Shown piece after piece: positions 53,561-63,454 of a stretch of 64,000 nucleotides of DNA (position 1 is the stretch's first letter; the number at the start of each line of letters is the position of its first letter). The DNA lies in assembly GCA_029571215.1 (NCBI GenBank), contig JAKPTE010000016.1, forward strand, positions 62,001 to 126,000, in the 5' to 3' direction. Under the pieces are notes generated by a model. It was not told the origin of the DNA, ran no database searches, and worked only from the letters and a program-made list of their open reading frames with translations. A program made the position numbers and the translations under genes. Source of the DNA: Bacteroidota bacterium (GTDB lineage: Bacteria; Bacteroidota; Bacteroidia; Bacteroidales; JAAYUG01).

Positions 53561-56500
53561 ATGAGTGAAAAGATCTTAAATGCCCTGATGCAGCTTTTTG
53601 CGATCATTTCAAGACCCGAAAGCAAACTCAGTGACCGGAGGACGGTAGTTGAATCTTTTCTGATCAGACAGCTGAACAGGGAACTTGCACCAAAATACCT
53701 GAAGGTATTCGACGATTATTACAGTGAGCATCAGGAAAAACAGAAAGAAAAGGACAAAATTACCCGCAGAATATCGTCTATTTCAGTGCGGGTTCTTAAA
53801 ATCTGCACCGATGTTAATGAAGAACTTACGCAACAGCAAAAGGTAATTGTTCTCTTCCAACTCCTGGAATTTGTCAAATCGGATGGAAACGAAGTTTCCC
53901 ATCAGGAGATGGAGTTTATCAACACTGTGGCCAGCATTTTTAATTTCCCGGTTGATGAATACGACGACATTAAACAATTTGTTCTGACCAATTTTGATCA
54001 TTTTCCCGAAAGCGAACAAGTTCTGCTGATCGACAACAGGAAAGACTTTCAGCATCCAAAAGTAAAACACAGTCTGGTGGAAGGCATGGACGGTCAGATA
54101 CGTATTCTTTACCTGCCTTCATCGAATATATACCTTTTGCGGTACGTCGGGGAAAAAGAAATGTACCTTAATGGACAACTTCTGCAGCACGATAAAGTTC
54201 ATGTATTTACTACCGGATCATCCATACGGAACCCGCAGATAAAACCAATCTATTACAGCGATGTGGTCAGCAGTTTCCACAGGGATCTGATGAAGGAAAA
54301 GATTCTGTTTGAGGCTGACAGGATAGAATATCATTTCAGTGGTGGCAAGATTGGTTTGCATGAAATGAGCTTTGCGGAAGAATCCGGAAGGCTTGTTGGG
54401 ATAATGGGTGCCAGCGGAGCGGGGAAATCAACGCTGCTGAATGTTCTGAACGGCACTGCATCCCCAACCTCCGGATCAGTGAAAATCAATGGCTACGATA
54501 TCCATAAGGAAAAAGAGAAACTGAAAGGGTTGATTGGCTATGTATCGCAGGACGACCTTCTGATTGAGGAACTGACCGTATTTCAGAATCTATATTATAA
54601 TGCCAAATTATGTTTTGACAATTATACCGAAAAAGAGCTGGTTGAAACAGTTGAGAGGACACTTGAAAACCTGGGCCTTTATGAAATTAAGGATATTCAG
54701 GTAGGTTCGCCCCTGAACAAGAAAATAAGCGGAGGCCAAAGGAAACGGCTGAACATTGCCCTCGAACTGATTCGTGAACCTTCCGTCCTGTTTCTTGATG
54801 AACCAACTTCCGGCCTTTCATCACGCGATTCAGTGAACATCATGGACCTTCTCAAGGAATTATCTCTGAAAGGGAAGCTGGTTTTTGTGGTGATTCATCA
54901 GCCAAGTTCTGAAATTTTCAAAATGTTCGACCGGCTCCTCATTCTTGACACCGGAGGGTATCTGATATACAACGGCGACCCCATTGATTCCATCATCTAT
55001 TTCAAGGAAAAGGTTCACCATGCCAACTGGAATGAAAGCGAATGCCATGCCTGCGGGAATGTTAATCCTGAACAGATATTCAACATCGTTGAATTGGCAG
55101 TACTGGATGAATATGGAAAGCAGACCCGTACCAGGAAAATAAGTCCCCATGAATGGTATTCCTATTTCAGAGAATATTCCCTGGAAACCGATCAAAAAAA
55201 GCAACCCGGAAGCACCCTTCCCAAGATTTCATTTAAAACTCCCAACCGGTTTAAACAATTTTTGATTTTTGCCAAACGGGACATCCTTTCCAAACTCGCC
55301 AACACACAGTACCTTATTATCAACTTTCTCGAAGCCCCTGTTCTGGCCTTGATTATGGCTTACATCATCAAGTACTATAACGTTAATGTTACCAATCAAT
55401 ACGGATACACTCTTTTTGGGAACAGCAACCTTCCGGTGTATTTGTTCATGTCAGTAATTGTGGCAATCTTCGTTGGCCTCACCGTAAGTGCTGAGGAGAT
55501 TATTAAAGACAGAAAAATTCTCAAGCGCGAGGCCTTCCTCGATCTGAGCTGGTCGAGTTATCTTCTTTCAAAGGTTGGAGTACAGTTTGGTCTTTCAGCT
55601 ATTCAGGCATTAACATTTGTACTTGTGGGAAACAGCATCATGGAGATTAAAGGGATGTACTGGCAGTACTGGCTGGTACTTTTCAGTATATGGACCTCGG
55701 CCAACATGATGGGACTGATGATATCCGACAGTTTCAAAACAGTAGTAACCATTTACATTCTTATACCATTTCTGGTAATACCCCAGATTATCCTGAGCGG
55801 AGTCCTTGTAAAATATGAAAAACTCAATCCGGCTATTTCGTCCCCTACCAGCATACCATTTTACGGAGAACTTATGACTGCCCGATGGGGCTATGAAGCG
55901 TTAGCTGTTTATCAGTTCAGGGAGAACAAATATGACAAACAGTTTTATAACTGGAACAAGATTATGAGCATAGCTGATTTCAGGAAGAATTACTGGATCA
56001 CCCATTTGAACAGGAAACTGGATGAAATAGAGACGAACAGTGCTGCTCCTGAATCAAATCAGAAGATTGAGAAGGATCTTCAGCTACTGCGCAATGAAAT
56101 AGGAAAGGAAAATCAGCGGAACAGACAGGTTGTCTTTGCTTTTACCGACAGTCTGGTTCCCGGACACGTTACGCCCCGCATCATGGAAGAAGCCCGCAAT
56201 TACCTGAGGCTTCTCAATACTTACTATATCCGGATGTCGAATAAAGCCAACGAAGAGAAGGATAAACTGATCGGTTCATTGCAGCGGACTCCTGAAATGA
56301 AAGAAGCTTTTCAGTGGCTGAAAAGAAGATACGCAAATGAGGCACTGGAAGAATTCGTTACCAATAAAAATGAATCAGACCGCATACTGGAGTACAAAAA
56401 TCACCTGTACCAGAAAATCAATCCCATTTATCTTGACCCAGAATCCCGTTTTATCAAGGCGCATTTTTATGCTCCCAGAAAAATGGTTTTCGGCCAATAT

Positions 56501-56638
56501 ATTGATACCTTCTGGGTCAATATTGGCGTCATCTGGTTTATGACCATCATCCTCTACCTGATACTTTACTTCAGGTTACTTAAAAAACTTCTAGACGGCT
56601 TTGAGAATCTCAGCCTAAGGTTTTCTTCGGCTGAATGA
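53561..56638 (+). CDS. ABCG-type transporter with N-terminal TerB-like domain
   Basis: 1025 aa. About residues 80-150 look like TerB (QKVIVLFQLLEFVKSDGNEVS), 170-245 are beta-rich and FHA-like, 255-480 are the ATPase (Walker A GASGAGKST, signature ISGGQRKRLNIALEL, Walker B SVLFLDEPTSGL), and 560-1010 the ABC2-type membrane part. Six TM helices are expected, with a charged helical insert of about 200 residues (760-960) before the last one. Half-size ABCG transporters dimerise. The substrate is unknown; TerB domains link to stress systems. Confidence 0.85.
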   Translation: MSEKILNALMQLFAIISRPESKLSDRRTVVESFLIRQLNRELAPKYLKVFDDYYSEHQEKQKEKDKITRRISSISVRVLKICTDVNEELTQQQKVIVLFQLLEFVKSDGNEVSHQEMEFINTVASIFNFPVDEYDDIKQFVLTNFDHFPESEQVLLIDNRKDFQHPKVKHSLVEGMDGQIRILYLPSSNIYLLRYVGEKEMYLNGQLLQHDKVHVFTTGSSIRNPQIKPIYYSDVVSSFHRDLMKEKILFEADRIEYHFSGGKIGLHEMSFAEESGRLVGIMGASGAGKSTLLNVLNGTASPTSGSVKINGYDIHKEKEKLKGLIGYVSQDDLLIEELTVFQNLYYNAKLCFDNYTEKELVETVERTLENLGLYEIKDIQVGSPLNKKISGGQRKRLNIALELIREPSVLFLDEPTSGLSSRDSVNIMDLLKELSLKGKLVFVVIHQPSSEIFKMFDRLLILDTGGYLIYNGDPIDSIIYFKEKVHHANWNESECHACGNVNPEQIFNIVELAVLDEYGKQTRTRKISPHEWYSYFREYSLETDQKKQPGSTLPKISFKTPNRFKQFLIFAKRDILSKLANTQYLIINFLEAPVLALIMAYIIKYYNVNVTNQYGYTLFGNSNLPVYLFMSVIVAIFVGLTVSAEEIIKDRKILKREAFLDLSWSSYLLSKVGVQFGLSAIQALTFVLVGNSIMEIKGMYWQYWLVLFSIWTSANMMGLMISDSFKTVVTIYILIPFLVIPQIILSGVLVKYEKLNPAISSPTSIPFYGELMTARWGYEALAVYQFRENKYDKQFYNWNKIMSIADFRKNYWITHLNRKLDEIETNSAAPESNQKIEKDLQLLRNEIGKENQRNRQVVFAFTDSLVPGHVTPRIMEEARNYLRLLNTYYIRMSNKANEEKDKLIGSLQRTPEMKEAFQWLKRRYANEALEEFVTNKNESDRILEYKNHLYQKINPIYLDPESRFIKAHFYAPRKMVFGQYIDTFWVNIGVIWFMTIILYLILYFRLLKKLLDGFENLSLRFSSAE

Positions 56639-56669
56639 GTATATATAACCCTCTATTGGAGAGGTGCGC

Positions 56670-57050
56670 TTAATCGACTATTTCTACCATTTTAAACGGT
56701 ACCCGAATAATGGATTCATAATCTTCTCCTGCTTCCAGCATATCTTCATCATCCTCCTCGTAATACCAGTTGATAACCACATCATGTTTGGCCTTAAAAA
56801 TGGCTTCCAACTTTTTGAAAACATCAAGGATACACTTAGATGAACTTGTATTGAAATATTCGAGCTGAACATTAACCTGCGTAAGCGGTGCAGGATTTTC
56901 GCCATATTTTTCAAGCCAGTCAACCAGGGGTTTATAAAATTCAATAGAGTTTTCAGGAATTGACCTCCCTTTAATTTCAACCAATCCTTGCTGTGCATCA
57001 AAACGCACACTGGGTGTCTTAGGTGTTCCTTCAATGATCAAAGGTTCCAT
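56670..57050 (-). CDS. SiaC-family regulatory phosphoprotein (DUF1987)
   Basis: 126 aa. In Pseudomonas the SiaC protein is phosphorylated by SiaB on one Thr and binds the diguanylate cyclase SiaD when unphosphorylated. Here TPSVRF near the N-terminus, LEYFNTSSSKCILDVF in the middle (Thr/Ser cluster at the corresponding position) and a long acidic loop (EEDDEDMLEAGEDYE) are visible. The SiaB-type kinase gene is 24 bases upstream on the same strand. No diguanylate cyclase is seen, so the output is different or encoded elsewhere. Confidence 0.85.
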   Translation of the reverse strand: MEPLIIEGTPKTPSVRFDAQQGLVEIKGRSIPENSIEFYKPLVDWLEKYGENPAPLTQVNVQLEYFNTSSSKCILDVFKKLEAIFKAKHDVVINWYYEEDDEDMLEAGEDYESIIRVPFKMVEIVD

Positions 57051-57074
57051 ATAGGTTTGATTTAGAATTTGCTA

Positions 57075-57626
57075 TTAGTTTGTAATCTTAATATCAAGAC
57101 TAAAAAAATAGTAATCGTTATTATAATTCTGAAAAGTATAGTTCAACCGCGTACCTGTTTTTCTTACAATGTCAATAAGCCCGAGGCCCCCTCCTCCTTT
57201 ATCACTGAATTTCTGATGGTTCAGGATAAATTTATACATATCCTTCAACTCATCTGGACCCATGGAATTGATCTTATCGAGCTTGTCTTTTAAACGTTTT
57301 ATCTTATCCGACTTAATAAAATTTCCTGTAGTAATTCTAATTCCACTTCCTTCACGGGCAACGACAACAACACCAAAATGCCCTTCAAATTCTCCTCGAA
57401 TATCTTCCGGAAGTTCATCCGTATGGTGGTATAAATTCTGGAGGCTTTCAACCATCACGTTGTACACCTTTTTTCTAAGCCGCACATCCTCAGGACTCTC
57501 TCCTATCCTTGATTCAACAATTTCGAGCGTATTGTTGATCATTTCGGTAGTGATGCTGCCCTTGTATGACACAATTATGTCACCTGTGTTCATTTTTCTG
57601 TAATACGCATCGAAATTAAAACTCAT
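57075..57626 (-). CDS. SiaB-family protein kinase (HATPase fold)
   Basis: 183 aa. HATPase-like: an N-box VYNVMVESLQNLYHHT and the glycine-rich GGGGLGLIDIVRKTG, in the RsbW/SpoIIAB style. In the described system SiaB is the kinase of SiaC; the SiaC-type gene follows 24 bases downstream. A promoter is recognisable about 50-75 bases upstream. The STAS protein of the Hpt-STAS pair is another possible partner. Confidence 0.85.
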   Translation of the reverse strand: MSFNFDAYYRKMNTGDIIVSYKGSITTEMINNTLEIVESRIGESPEDVRLRKKVYNVMVESLQNLYHHTDELPEDIRGEFEGHFGVVVVAREGSGIRITTGNFIKSDKIKRLKDKLDKINSMGPDELKDMYKFILNHQKFSDKGGGGLGLIDIVRKTGTRLNYTFQNYNNDYYFFSLDIKITN

Positions 57627-57672
57627 ACGGGGCCAACATTGCTGTATAGGAACTTCTCCTGCAAACGTCTAA

Positions 57673-57702
57673 CAAATATATAAAAAAATAATATTTATCA
57701 AA
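57673..57702 (-). promoter_or_regulatory. Promoter of the SiaB/SiaC-type genes
   Basis: TTTG (57702-57699) and TATATTTG (57680-57673) on the minus strand, 18 bases apart. The leader before the SiaB-type ATG would be about 40 bases. Confidence 0.5.
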
Positions 57703-57841
57703 ATCTCTCTCTGTTAATAACTTTCTGATCCAATTCTCTTCCTTTTCTTAAAAGCTTATTTGTTGTTTACGCATAATTGTCTGAAAAGGTTACTTTCAAG
57801 CCATGGTTTAAGGTATCAATACTGGAAACTTTCATGTTCAA

Positions 57842-58396
57842 TTATGAAGGAGGAAACAGATGAAGAACTTCCTCGAGTGCAACAAGGGCGTTTTTCAGGC
57901 GCTGGGGACCTTCTCCGGTAACAGGTTTCCATGGAATGCCTGCCTGTTGAATTTCGGCAATGTATTTTTCGAGAAGCACTTCGCGCATGGGGCCTCCGTT
58001 CTCCCTCAATGGATCAGGAACCCAGGGTATATCGGGCATGCATACCAGATAAAGATCTACGCCTGAATGAGCAAGAAAAGAGTTTATCCAACCGGGACAA
58101 CGATGATAAACCACATCGAACCATACTTTAGTTATTACCAGATCGGTGTCAAAAAAAACTACCTTGCTGGCACCGTCGTACTTTTGCAACATTTCCTGTC
58201 TTTGAACCTGAGCAATATGTTCTACATCCCGGTATGAGTAAGGTCTGGAAAGAGAACCTATGTAAGTTCTGGCATATTCAGGCACCCATACCGTACGAAA
58301 AGCCCGGGCAAGTTCCCTGGCAAGCTCGGTTTTCCCTGTTGATTCAGGACCACTGAGAACAACCTTCAGGATGCTACCTGCATTGTTTTCTTCCAT
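57842..58396 (-). CDS. NadR-type ribosylnicotinamide kinase
   Basis: 184 aa from the ATG at 58396; the longer open frame upstream overlaps pnuC. Walker A GPESTGKTELA and the segment VPEYARTYIGSL are those of the NadR kinase domain, which phosphorylates nicotinamide riboside to NMN. VFFDTDLVITKVW and YLVCMPDIPWVPDPLREN follow the same pattern. The NMN-adenylyltransferase half and the repressor helix-turn-helix of enterobacterial NadR are missing. It overlaps pnuC by 31 bases; together they would import and trap the riboside. Confidence 0.85.
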   Translation of the reverse strand: MEENNAGSILKVVLSGPESTGKTELARELARAFRTVWVPEYARTYIGSLSRPYSYRDVEHIAQVQRQEMLQKYDGASKVVFFDTDLVITKVWFDVVYHRCPGWINSFLAHSGVDLYLVCMPDIPWVPDPLRENGGPMREVLLEKYIAEIQQAGIPWKPVTGEGPQRLKNALVALEEVLHLFPPS

Positions 58397-58980
58397 GCTA
58401 AAAAACCCAAAATGGCAACTGTTGCATAAACAGCATACAAAAATGCCGTGAAATATAATTCTCTTGAATAATACATAAAGGAAGAAACGGCATCGACAGC
58501 TATCCATACTAACCAGTTTTCAATGATTTTTCTGGCCAGCATCCAGGTAGCCGTCATGGACAGAACTGAGGTCACAGCATCCAGAAAAGGTACAGGAGAA
58601 TGGACAATATCTCGCAATAAAAAATAAACGGGCAGGAAAGCCAGTAAAGAAACCAGCAATGCGATCGCACCCGGCCGCAGCGACAGGCGGGTAACAGGAA
58701 GCAGACCTTTTAGAGAATGTTCTGAGGTTCTCTTAGTACCTTTTGCCCAGTGAATCCATCCATAAATGCTCATCACCAGGTAATAGGTCTGCAAAACCAT
58801 ATTCCCGTAAACCTCTGCCCTGAAAAAAACAACAATGAAAAACACCGCACTGAGGATTCCCAATGCCCATAGTAAAATACTCTGTCTCACTGCGAAGAAG
58901 AGGTATGCAAGACCAGTAACAACCCCCGCAACCTCCTCCCAGTTGTTGCCTAACCAATCAAGGATTGCTGCACAGGTCAT
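58366..58980 (-). CDS. pnuC: Nicotinamide riboside transporter
   Basis: 204 aa, about seven TM helices. Conserved: NNWEEVAGVVTGLAYLFFAVRQSILLW, YGWIHWAKG (the YGWxxW substrate motif) and ENWLVWIAVDAVSS. PnuC passes the unphosphorylated riboside by facilitated diffusion, and uptake depends on a kinase such as NadR, whose gene overlaps this one. It starts four bases after the S41 protease stop, so expression is tied to that operon. Confidence 0.95.
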   Translation of the reverse strand: MTCAAILDWLGNNWEEVAGVVTGLAYLFFAVRQSILLWALGILSAVFFIVVFFRAEVYGNMVLQTYYLVMSIYGWIHWAKGTKRTSEHSLKGLLPVTRLSLRPGAIALLVSLLAFLPVYFLLRDIVHSPVPFLDAVTSVLSMTATWMLARKIIENWLVWIAVDAVSSFMYYSRELYFTAFLYAVYATVAILGFLAWKKTMQVAS

Positions 58981-58984
58981 CCGG

Positions 58985-60565
58985 CTACCAGTATTTGCTC
59001 ATGGAAGAAATTACCTCCACTGCTTTTTGCACAGTTTTATCCGACTGATTATAGATCTGGAAAAACTCATTTGTATCAAACAAATCCCGGGCAATGTATG
59101 CCTTCAGCAGAAGCCGGATCTGATTACCTGATGCAGCCATTCCGGCCGAATCAGCAGGCAGCTTCTGGGTTTCCGCATACGCTGTCAACTGATCGAGAAT
59201 GGAAGAAGTAACTGTAAAGTTTTTTTCAAACTGTTCAAAGGATGGGTATCTGGCAATGAGCTCCCTCCGGTTACGATCAATATATTTTACTACAAAACGA
59301 TACAGAATACCGGTATTCATAAGGGAACGATAGTAAGAAGAATAGGAAGAGGTATCCAGGGGAACAAAAATATCGGGCATGATGCCTCCGCCTCCGTAAA
59401 CCGTTCTTTTTTTCTCAAGGGTATAATATTTCAGTGAATCAGGAAACCGGATACTGTCGGCATGAATAAACTCTCCATGCTGATAGCGTTTGATAAGATC
59501 CTGTTCATAGGCATCAATTCCATCCTTATAAGGTTTCTGTATTGAGCGGCCTGTAGGCGTATAGTAACGTGCCACAGTAAGCCGTATGAGCGATCCGTCG
59601 GGGAGAGGAACAGGACGCTGAACCAGACCTTTACCAAACGAACGCCGGCCAACGATTAATCCTCTGTCCCAGTCCTGGATGGCCCCTGCAACAATTTCGC
59701 TTGCACTTGCCGAGTTTTCATCAATCACAATCACAAGGTCGCCCTTTTCAAATTCACCGTAAGAAGTTGCAATAAAATCCTGTCGCGGACTTTTCAGTCC
59801 CTGTGTGTAAAGAATCAGTTTATTCTTTGACAGGAAGAAATCAGCCAGCCGGATGGCTTCCTCAAGGTACCCTCCTCCGTTCTGGCTCAGGTCAAGAATA
59901 AGCCTTGTCATGCCTTTGCTTTTCAGCGTTCTGAAAGCTTCAGTAAATTCTCTGGAGGTAGTTGCCGCAAAACGGTTAATTTTGATGTATCCCACCCCGG
60001 GACTGATCATGTAAGCCGCATCCAGACTAAAAATAGGAATTTTATCGCGCTGGATTTTAAATTGCAGGAGTTCGGGTTCTCCCTGCCGTTTTATACCAAC
60101 GGTAACAGTGGTTCCTCTGGGACCCCGCAGACGTTCAAAAACACCGTCGTTAGTTAATCCAATTCCAGCCACATTTTCTCCGTTGATGGTAATGATCTTA
60201 TCGCCGGCTTTGACGCCTACCTTATCGGAAGGCCCTTCCGGTACCGGTTTAATTACCAGAATGGTGTCTTCCAGAAGATAAAAAGACACACCTATGCCTT
60301 CGAAGTTGCCCTGCAGAGGTTCATTCATCTGCCTCACCTCGTCCCTGTTCATATAAACCGTATGCGGATCAAGGTCTTTCAGCATTCCGACAATAGCATC
60401 CTCAACCAGTTTTGAAGTATTTACCGAATCGACATAATAACGCTGAATCCAATCAAGTGCCCGGGCAAATTTGTTTGCCGGATCCAGATCATACTGTGCA
60501 CTTACCGGCAACAAACTGATCCATACGGCACCGGCCAAAACGGCTATTCTGAAATATTTTCGCAT
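58985..60565 (-). CDS. S41-family C-terminal processing peptidase
   Basis: 526 aa with a signal peptide (MRKYFRIAVLAGAVWISLLPVSAQ). PDZ domain (about 85-170, SDKVGVKAGDKIITINGENV), then the S41 catalytic domain with the nucleophile Ser in ENSASASEIVAGA and the lysine in GRRSFGKGLVQ. A C-terminal helical part follows. Tsp/CtpA-type proteases cut envelope proteins at their C-termini. Located 60 bases after guaA in the same direction. Confidence 0.93.
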   Translation of the reverse strand: MRKYFRIAVLAGAVWISLLPVSAQYDLDPANKFARALDWIQRYYVDSVNTSKLVEDAIVGMLKDLDPHTVYMNRDEVRQMNEPLQGNFEGIGVSFYLLEDTILVIKPVPEGPSDKVGVKAGDKIITINGENVAGIGLTNDGVFERLRGPRGTTVTVGIKRQGEPELLQFKIQRDKIPIFSLDAAYMISPGVGYIKINRFAATTSREFTEAFRTLKSKGMTRLILDLSQNGGGYLEEAIRLADFFLSKNKLILYTQGLKSPRQDFIATSYGEFEKGDLVIVIDENSASASEIVAGAIQDWDRGLIVGRRSFGKGLVQRPVPLPDGSLIRLTVARYYTPTGRSIQKPYKDGIDAYEQDLIKRYQHGEFIHADSIRFPDSLKYYTLEKKRTVYGGGGIMPDIFVPLDTSSYSSYYRSLMNTGILYRFVVKYIDRNRRELIARYPSFEQFEKNFTVTSSILDQLTAYAETQKLPADSAGMAASGNQIRLLLKAYIARDLFDTNEFFQIYNQSDKTVQKAVEVISSMSKYW

Positions 60566-60625
60566 ATTTCTATTTTGTTAATAATAAGAACGAATACATC
60601 CTGCATGCAAACTCACTATCTTTCA

Positions 60626-62155
60626 CTATTCCCACTCGATTGTAGCCGGTGGTTTGGAACTTATATCGTAAACAACCCTGTTGACTCCCTTCACTTGATT
60701 GATAATTCTGTTGGAAATATCAGAAAGGAAGGTGTAAGGAAGCTGCGCCCAGTCTGCCGTCATTCCGTCGGTAGAAGTGACCGCCCTCAGAGCAACAACA
60801 TACTCATAGGTTCGCTCATCACCCATAACCCCGACCGATTTGACAGGAAGCAAAATAGCGGCAGCCTGCCACACGTACTTATAGAGTTGGGCTTCCCGAA
60901 GTCCCTCAATAAAAATGTCATCTACCTGGCGAAGAATTTCAAGTTTCTCACTCGTAACATCTCCAAGCACCCGTATGGCAAGTCCGGGACCCGGAAAAGG
61001 ATGGCGTTCCAGAATATCTTCCGGAATCCCCAGGACAGCACCCACCCGCCTTACCTCGTCCTTGAAAAGGAGTTTCAGGGGTTCAACAATCTTCAGATTC
61101 ATTTTCTCCGGCAACCCTCCCACATTATGGTGCGATTTGATAGTGGCTGAGGGCCCATGTACACTGACTGATTCGATTACATCCGGATAAATAGTACCCT
61201 GGGCAAGCCACCTGGCATCCTCGATTTTCGAAGCTTCCCTGTCGAATACTTCAATAAAAACCCTTCCAATAATCTTGCGTTTTTTCTCAGGATCAGCCAC
61301 ACCTCTTAATGCATCCAGGAACTGCCGGCCTGCGTCAACTCCTATTACATTCAATCCCATATGCCGGTATGAATCAAGCACTTTTGCAAACTCATTCCTG
61401 CGCAAAAGCCCATTATCAACGAAAATACACGTCAGGTTGCTGCCGATGGCTTTGTTCAGCAGCATAGCGGTTACTGTCGAGTCGACTCCACCTGATAATC
61501 CAAGGATAACTTTATCGTTCCCGATGGTTTCCCTGAGTGTTTGAATGGTATTTTCAATGAACGATTCAGCTGTCCATGTTTGAGAACAGCCACATACTGA
61601 AACAACAAAATTCTTTAATATTTGTTTTCCTTCCGTAGTGTGATAAACCTCTGGGTGAAACTGCAAGCCATAGGTTTCTTCGCCCCGTATTTTAAAAGCC
61701 CCTACAGTTATATCTCTCGTACAACCGATAATCTGAAAATCTTCCGGTATCCTTGCTATGGTATCTCCATGCGACATCCATACCTGAGATGCGACCGGCA
61801 CATTCTTAAAGAGAGGAGAAGAAGGGTCTGCCACTTCAAACATCGCTCTTCCATATTCCCTATGGGTGGAGGGAAGTACTTCACCTCCGTAATATTGCGC
61901 CAGTAATTGGGCTCCGTAACAAATCCCCAGTAAAGGCAGTTTCCCTTTAATACCTGTCAGATCAGGTACCGGTGCAATTGGATCCCTTACCGAAAAAGGG
62001 CTTCCTGATAAAATGACACCCCGGACTGTTTCATCGGGCACTGGCATTTTATTGTACGGCCAGATTTCACAGTACACATTCAACTCTCTGATTTTTCTCG
62101 CAATAAGCTGGGTATATTGCGAGCCAAAGTCCAGTATCAGGATTTTTTCAGTCAT
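60626..62155 (-). CDS. guaA: GMP synthase (glutamine-hydrolysing)
   Basis: Amination of XMP to GMP, with glutamine as nitrogen donor. 509 aa. Glutamine amidotransferase domain first ([19 protein letters not shown], catalytic Cys in GICYGAQ, His in FHPEVYHT), then the ATP-pyrophosphatase domain ([10 protein letters not shown]) and the dimerisation domain ending KPPATIEWE, a standard GuaA ending. The C1 peptidase gene lies 15 bases upstream in the same run. Confidence 0.98.
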   Translation of the reverse strand: MTEKILILDFGSQYTQLIARKIRELNVYCEIWPYNKMPVPDETVRGVILSGSPFSVRDPIAPVPDLTGIKGKLPLLGICYGAQLLAQYYGGEVLPSTHREYGRAMFEVADPSSPLFKNVPVASQVWMSHGDTIARIPEDFQIIGCTRDITVGAFKIRGEETYGLQFHPEVYHTTEGKQILKNFVVSVCGCSQTWTAESFIENTIQTLRETIGNDKVILGLSGGVDSTVTAMLLNKAIGSNLTCIFVDNGLLRRNEFAKVLDSYRHMGLNVIGVDAGRQFLDALRGVADPEKKRKIIGRVFIEVFDREASKIEDARWLAQGTIYPDVIESVSVHGPSATIKSHHNVGGLPEKMNLKIVEPLKLLFKDEVRRVGAVLGIPEDILERHPFPGPGLAIRVLGDVTSEKLEILRQVDDIFIEGLREAQLYKYVWQAAAILLPVKSVGVMGDERTYEYVVALRAVTSTDGMTADWAQLPYTFLSDISNRIINQVKGVNRVVYDISSKPPATIEWE

Positions 62156-62170
62156 TTTTCCGCAATGGTT

Positions 62171-63418
62171 TTACTGGTTTCCGAACCGTTTAAGAACATC
62201 CTTCACAGCATTTTTGTGGATGGTAAAACCCATCATCTTGAGCTTAATATAATCGGAACTGAAGAAGTAATATCCGAATTCAGGAGCATTTTCGTCATTA
62301 TTTCGAGAACCCGAACTTGAGTCCTTTATCAGGTACCAGTCTTTGCCCTTGAATTCCGTATACCCTACCAGGTGCATCCCATGATCATCGGTTGTGGTAT
62401 TATTAGAAAAACGAAATTCACGGGCATCCTCATCAATATATTCCGACGGAATATCAAAGGTGGGTACAATAGCAACCTGGGTAGCCCTGTCAAGCCCCAC
62501 TTCGGAAACATCTCCTCCAATGCTCATGGAATAGCCGTTACGCACCGCATTTTTAATAATATCCATAAATACGTCAAGCGGCACATTATAATATTCTTTG
62601 CTGTGCCACCAGTTGTCAGGCACTTTGTATTCAACCTGCTGCCAGTAAGGTTCCTGTTTGATGGAAAGGATTTCCACATAATCGTTCATGGAAAGCTTCA
62701 GAACATCTTTAAGAAACTGTTGCGGGGTGTAGGTCTTTCCGTTCCACTGAAACTGCGCAGGCGGTTCTCCCATATAATGATTCATGATGGCTTTTATGGT
62801 AGCAATAACTTCATCTTCATTCCATGCGTTCAGGGCTTTTATACCCTGCAGATATTGCTGCATTTCACTAACCATCTGCTCATGGTTATGATATTTCCTA
62901 TCGGAAGGCAAACCTGTATATGCTTCCAGCGGGACAATCCCGTATGTTTTATAAATTCTGGTTACTGCATTGGCTTCCGAACCCTGATCAAAGAGGGAAT
63001 TTCCCCTTTCGCGTACAAAACGTTTTGCTTTCTCAACATATTCCCAATAAACTGTAAACATTTCGGAGAGTTTGATTTTCTGTCCGGTTATTCTGCTAAC
63101 TTCCGATTCGTAAAACGATGTAGTGGAAAAAGCCCAACAGGTTCCCGTATTCCCCTGGGAAATCGGAGGAAAATAAAAGCCTGTGGTTTTATACTGGGCA
63201 ATTTTATTGGGTAATTCAACACCTGTCAGGTCAATGGCAAAACGTTTCCGGGGTTCGGGTGGGTTCTTCTTTTCCTCCACCATCCGGTCATCTTTCAATA
63301 TAGAGTTTTCGAAAAAGCCGGGTTTCAATTCCTTTATAACTGCCTTTGTCCGTTCCTGGCTGTATACGGTAATTGAAAACAATGCAGTTAGCAGAAATAA
63401 AAGCGATTTATTTTTCAT
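62171..63418 (-). CDS. C1-family (bleomycin-hydrolase-like) cysteine peptidase
   Basis: 415 aa with a signal peptide (MKNKSLLFLLTALFSITVYSQ). Catalytic Gln and Cys are in PPISQGNTGTCWAFS, the His in DDHGMHLVGYT. The usual Asn of the NSWG motif reads Asp in IKDSSSGSR, as in other Bacteroidota members. The middle part is close to aminopeptidase C/bleomycin hydrolase (GSEANAVTRIYKTYG). A signal peptide makes it periplasmic or secreted, unlike the cytoplasmic hydrolase. Located between rnz and guaA. Confidence 0.88.
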   Translation of the reverse strand: MKNKSLLFLLTALFSITVYSQERTKAVIKELKPGFFENSILKDDRMVEEKKNPPEPRKRFAIDLTGVELPNKIAQYKTTGFYFPPISQGNTGTCWAFSTTSFYESEVSRITGQKIKLSEMFTVYWEYVEKAKRFVRERGNSLFDQGSEANAVTRIYKTYGIVPLEAYTGLPSDRKYHNHEQMVSEMQQYLQGIKALNAWNEDEVIATIKAIMNHYMGEPPAQFQWNGKTYTPQQFLKDVLKLSMNDYVEILSIKQEPYWQQVEYKVPDNWWHSKEYYNVPLDVFMDIIKNAVRNGYSMSIGGDVSEVGLDRATQVAIVPTFDIPSEYIDEDAREFRFSNNTTTDDHGMHLVGYTEFKGKDWYLIKDSSSGSRNNDENAPEFGYYFFSSDYIKLKMMGFTIHKNAVKDVLKRFGNQ

Positions 63419-63454
63419 AGCGGATTAAATTTGGTTTTTAAATATGCGCTAAAA

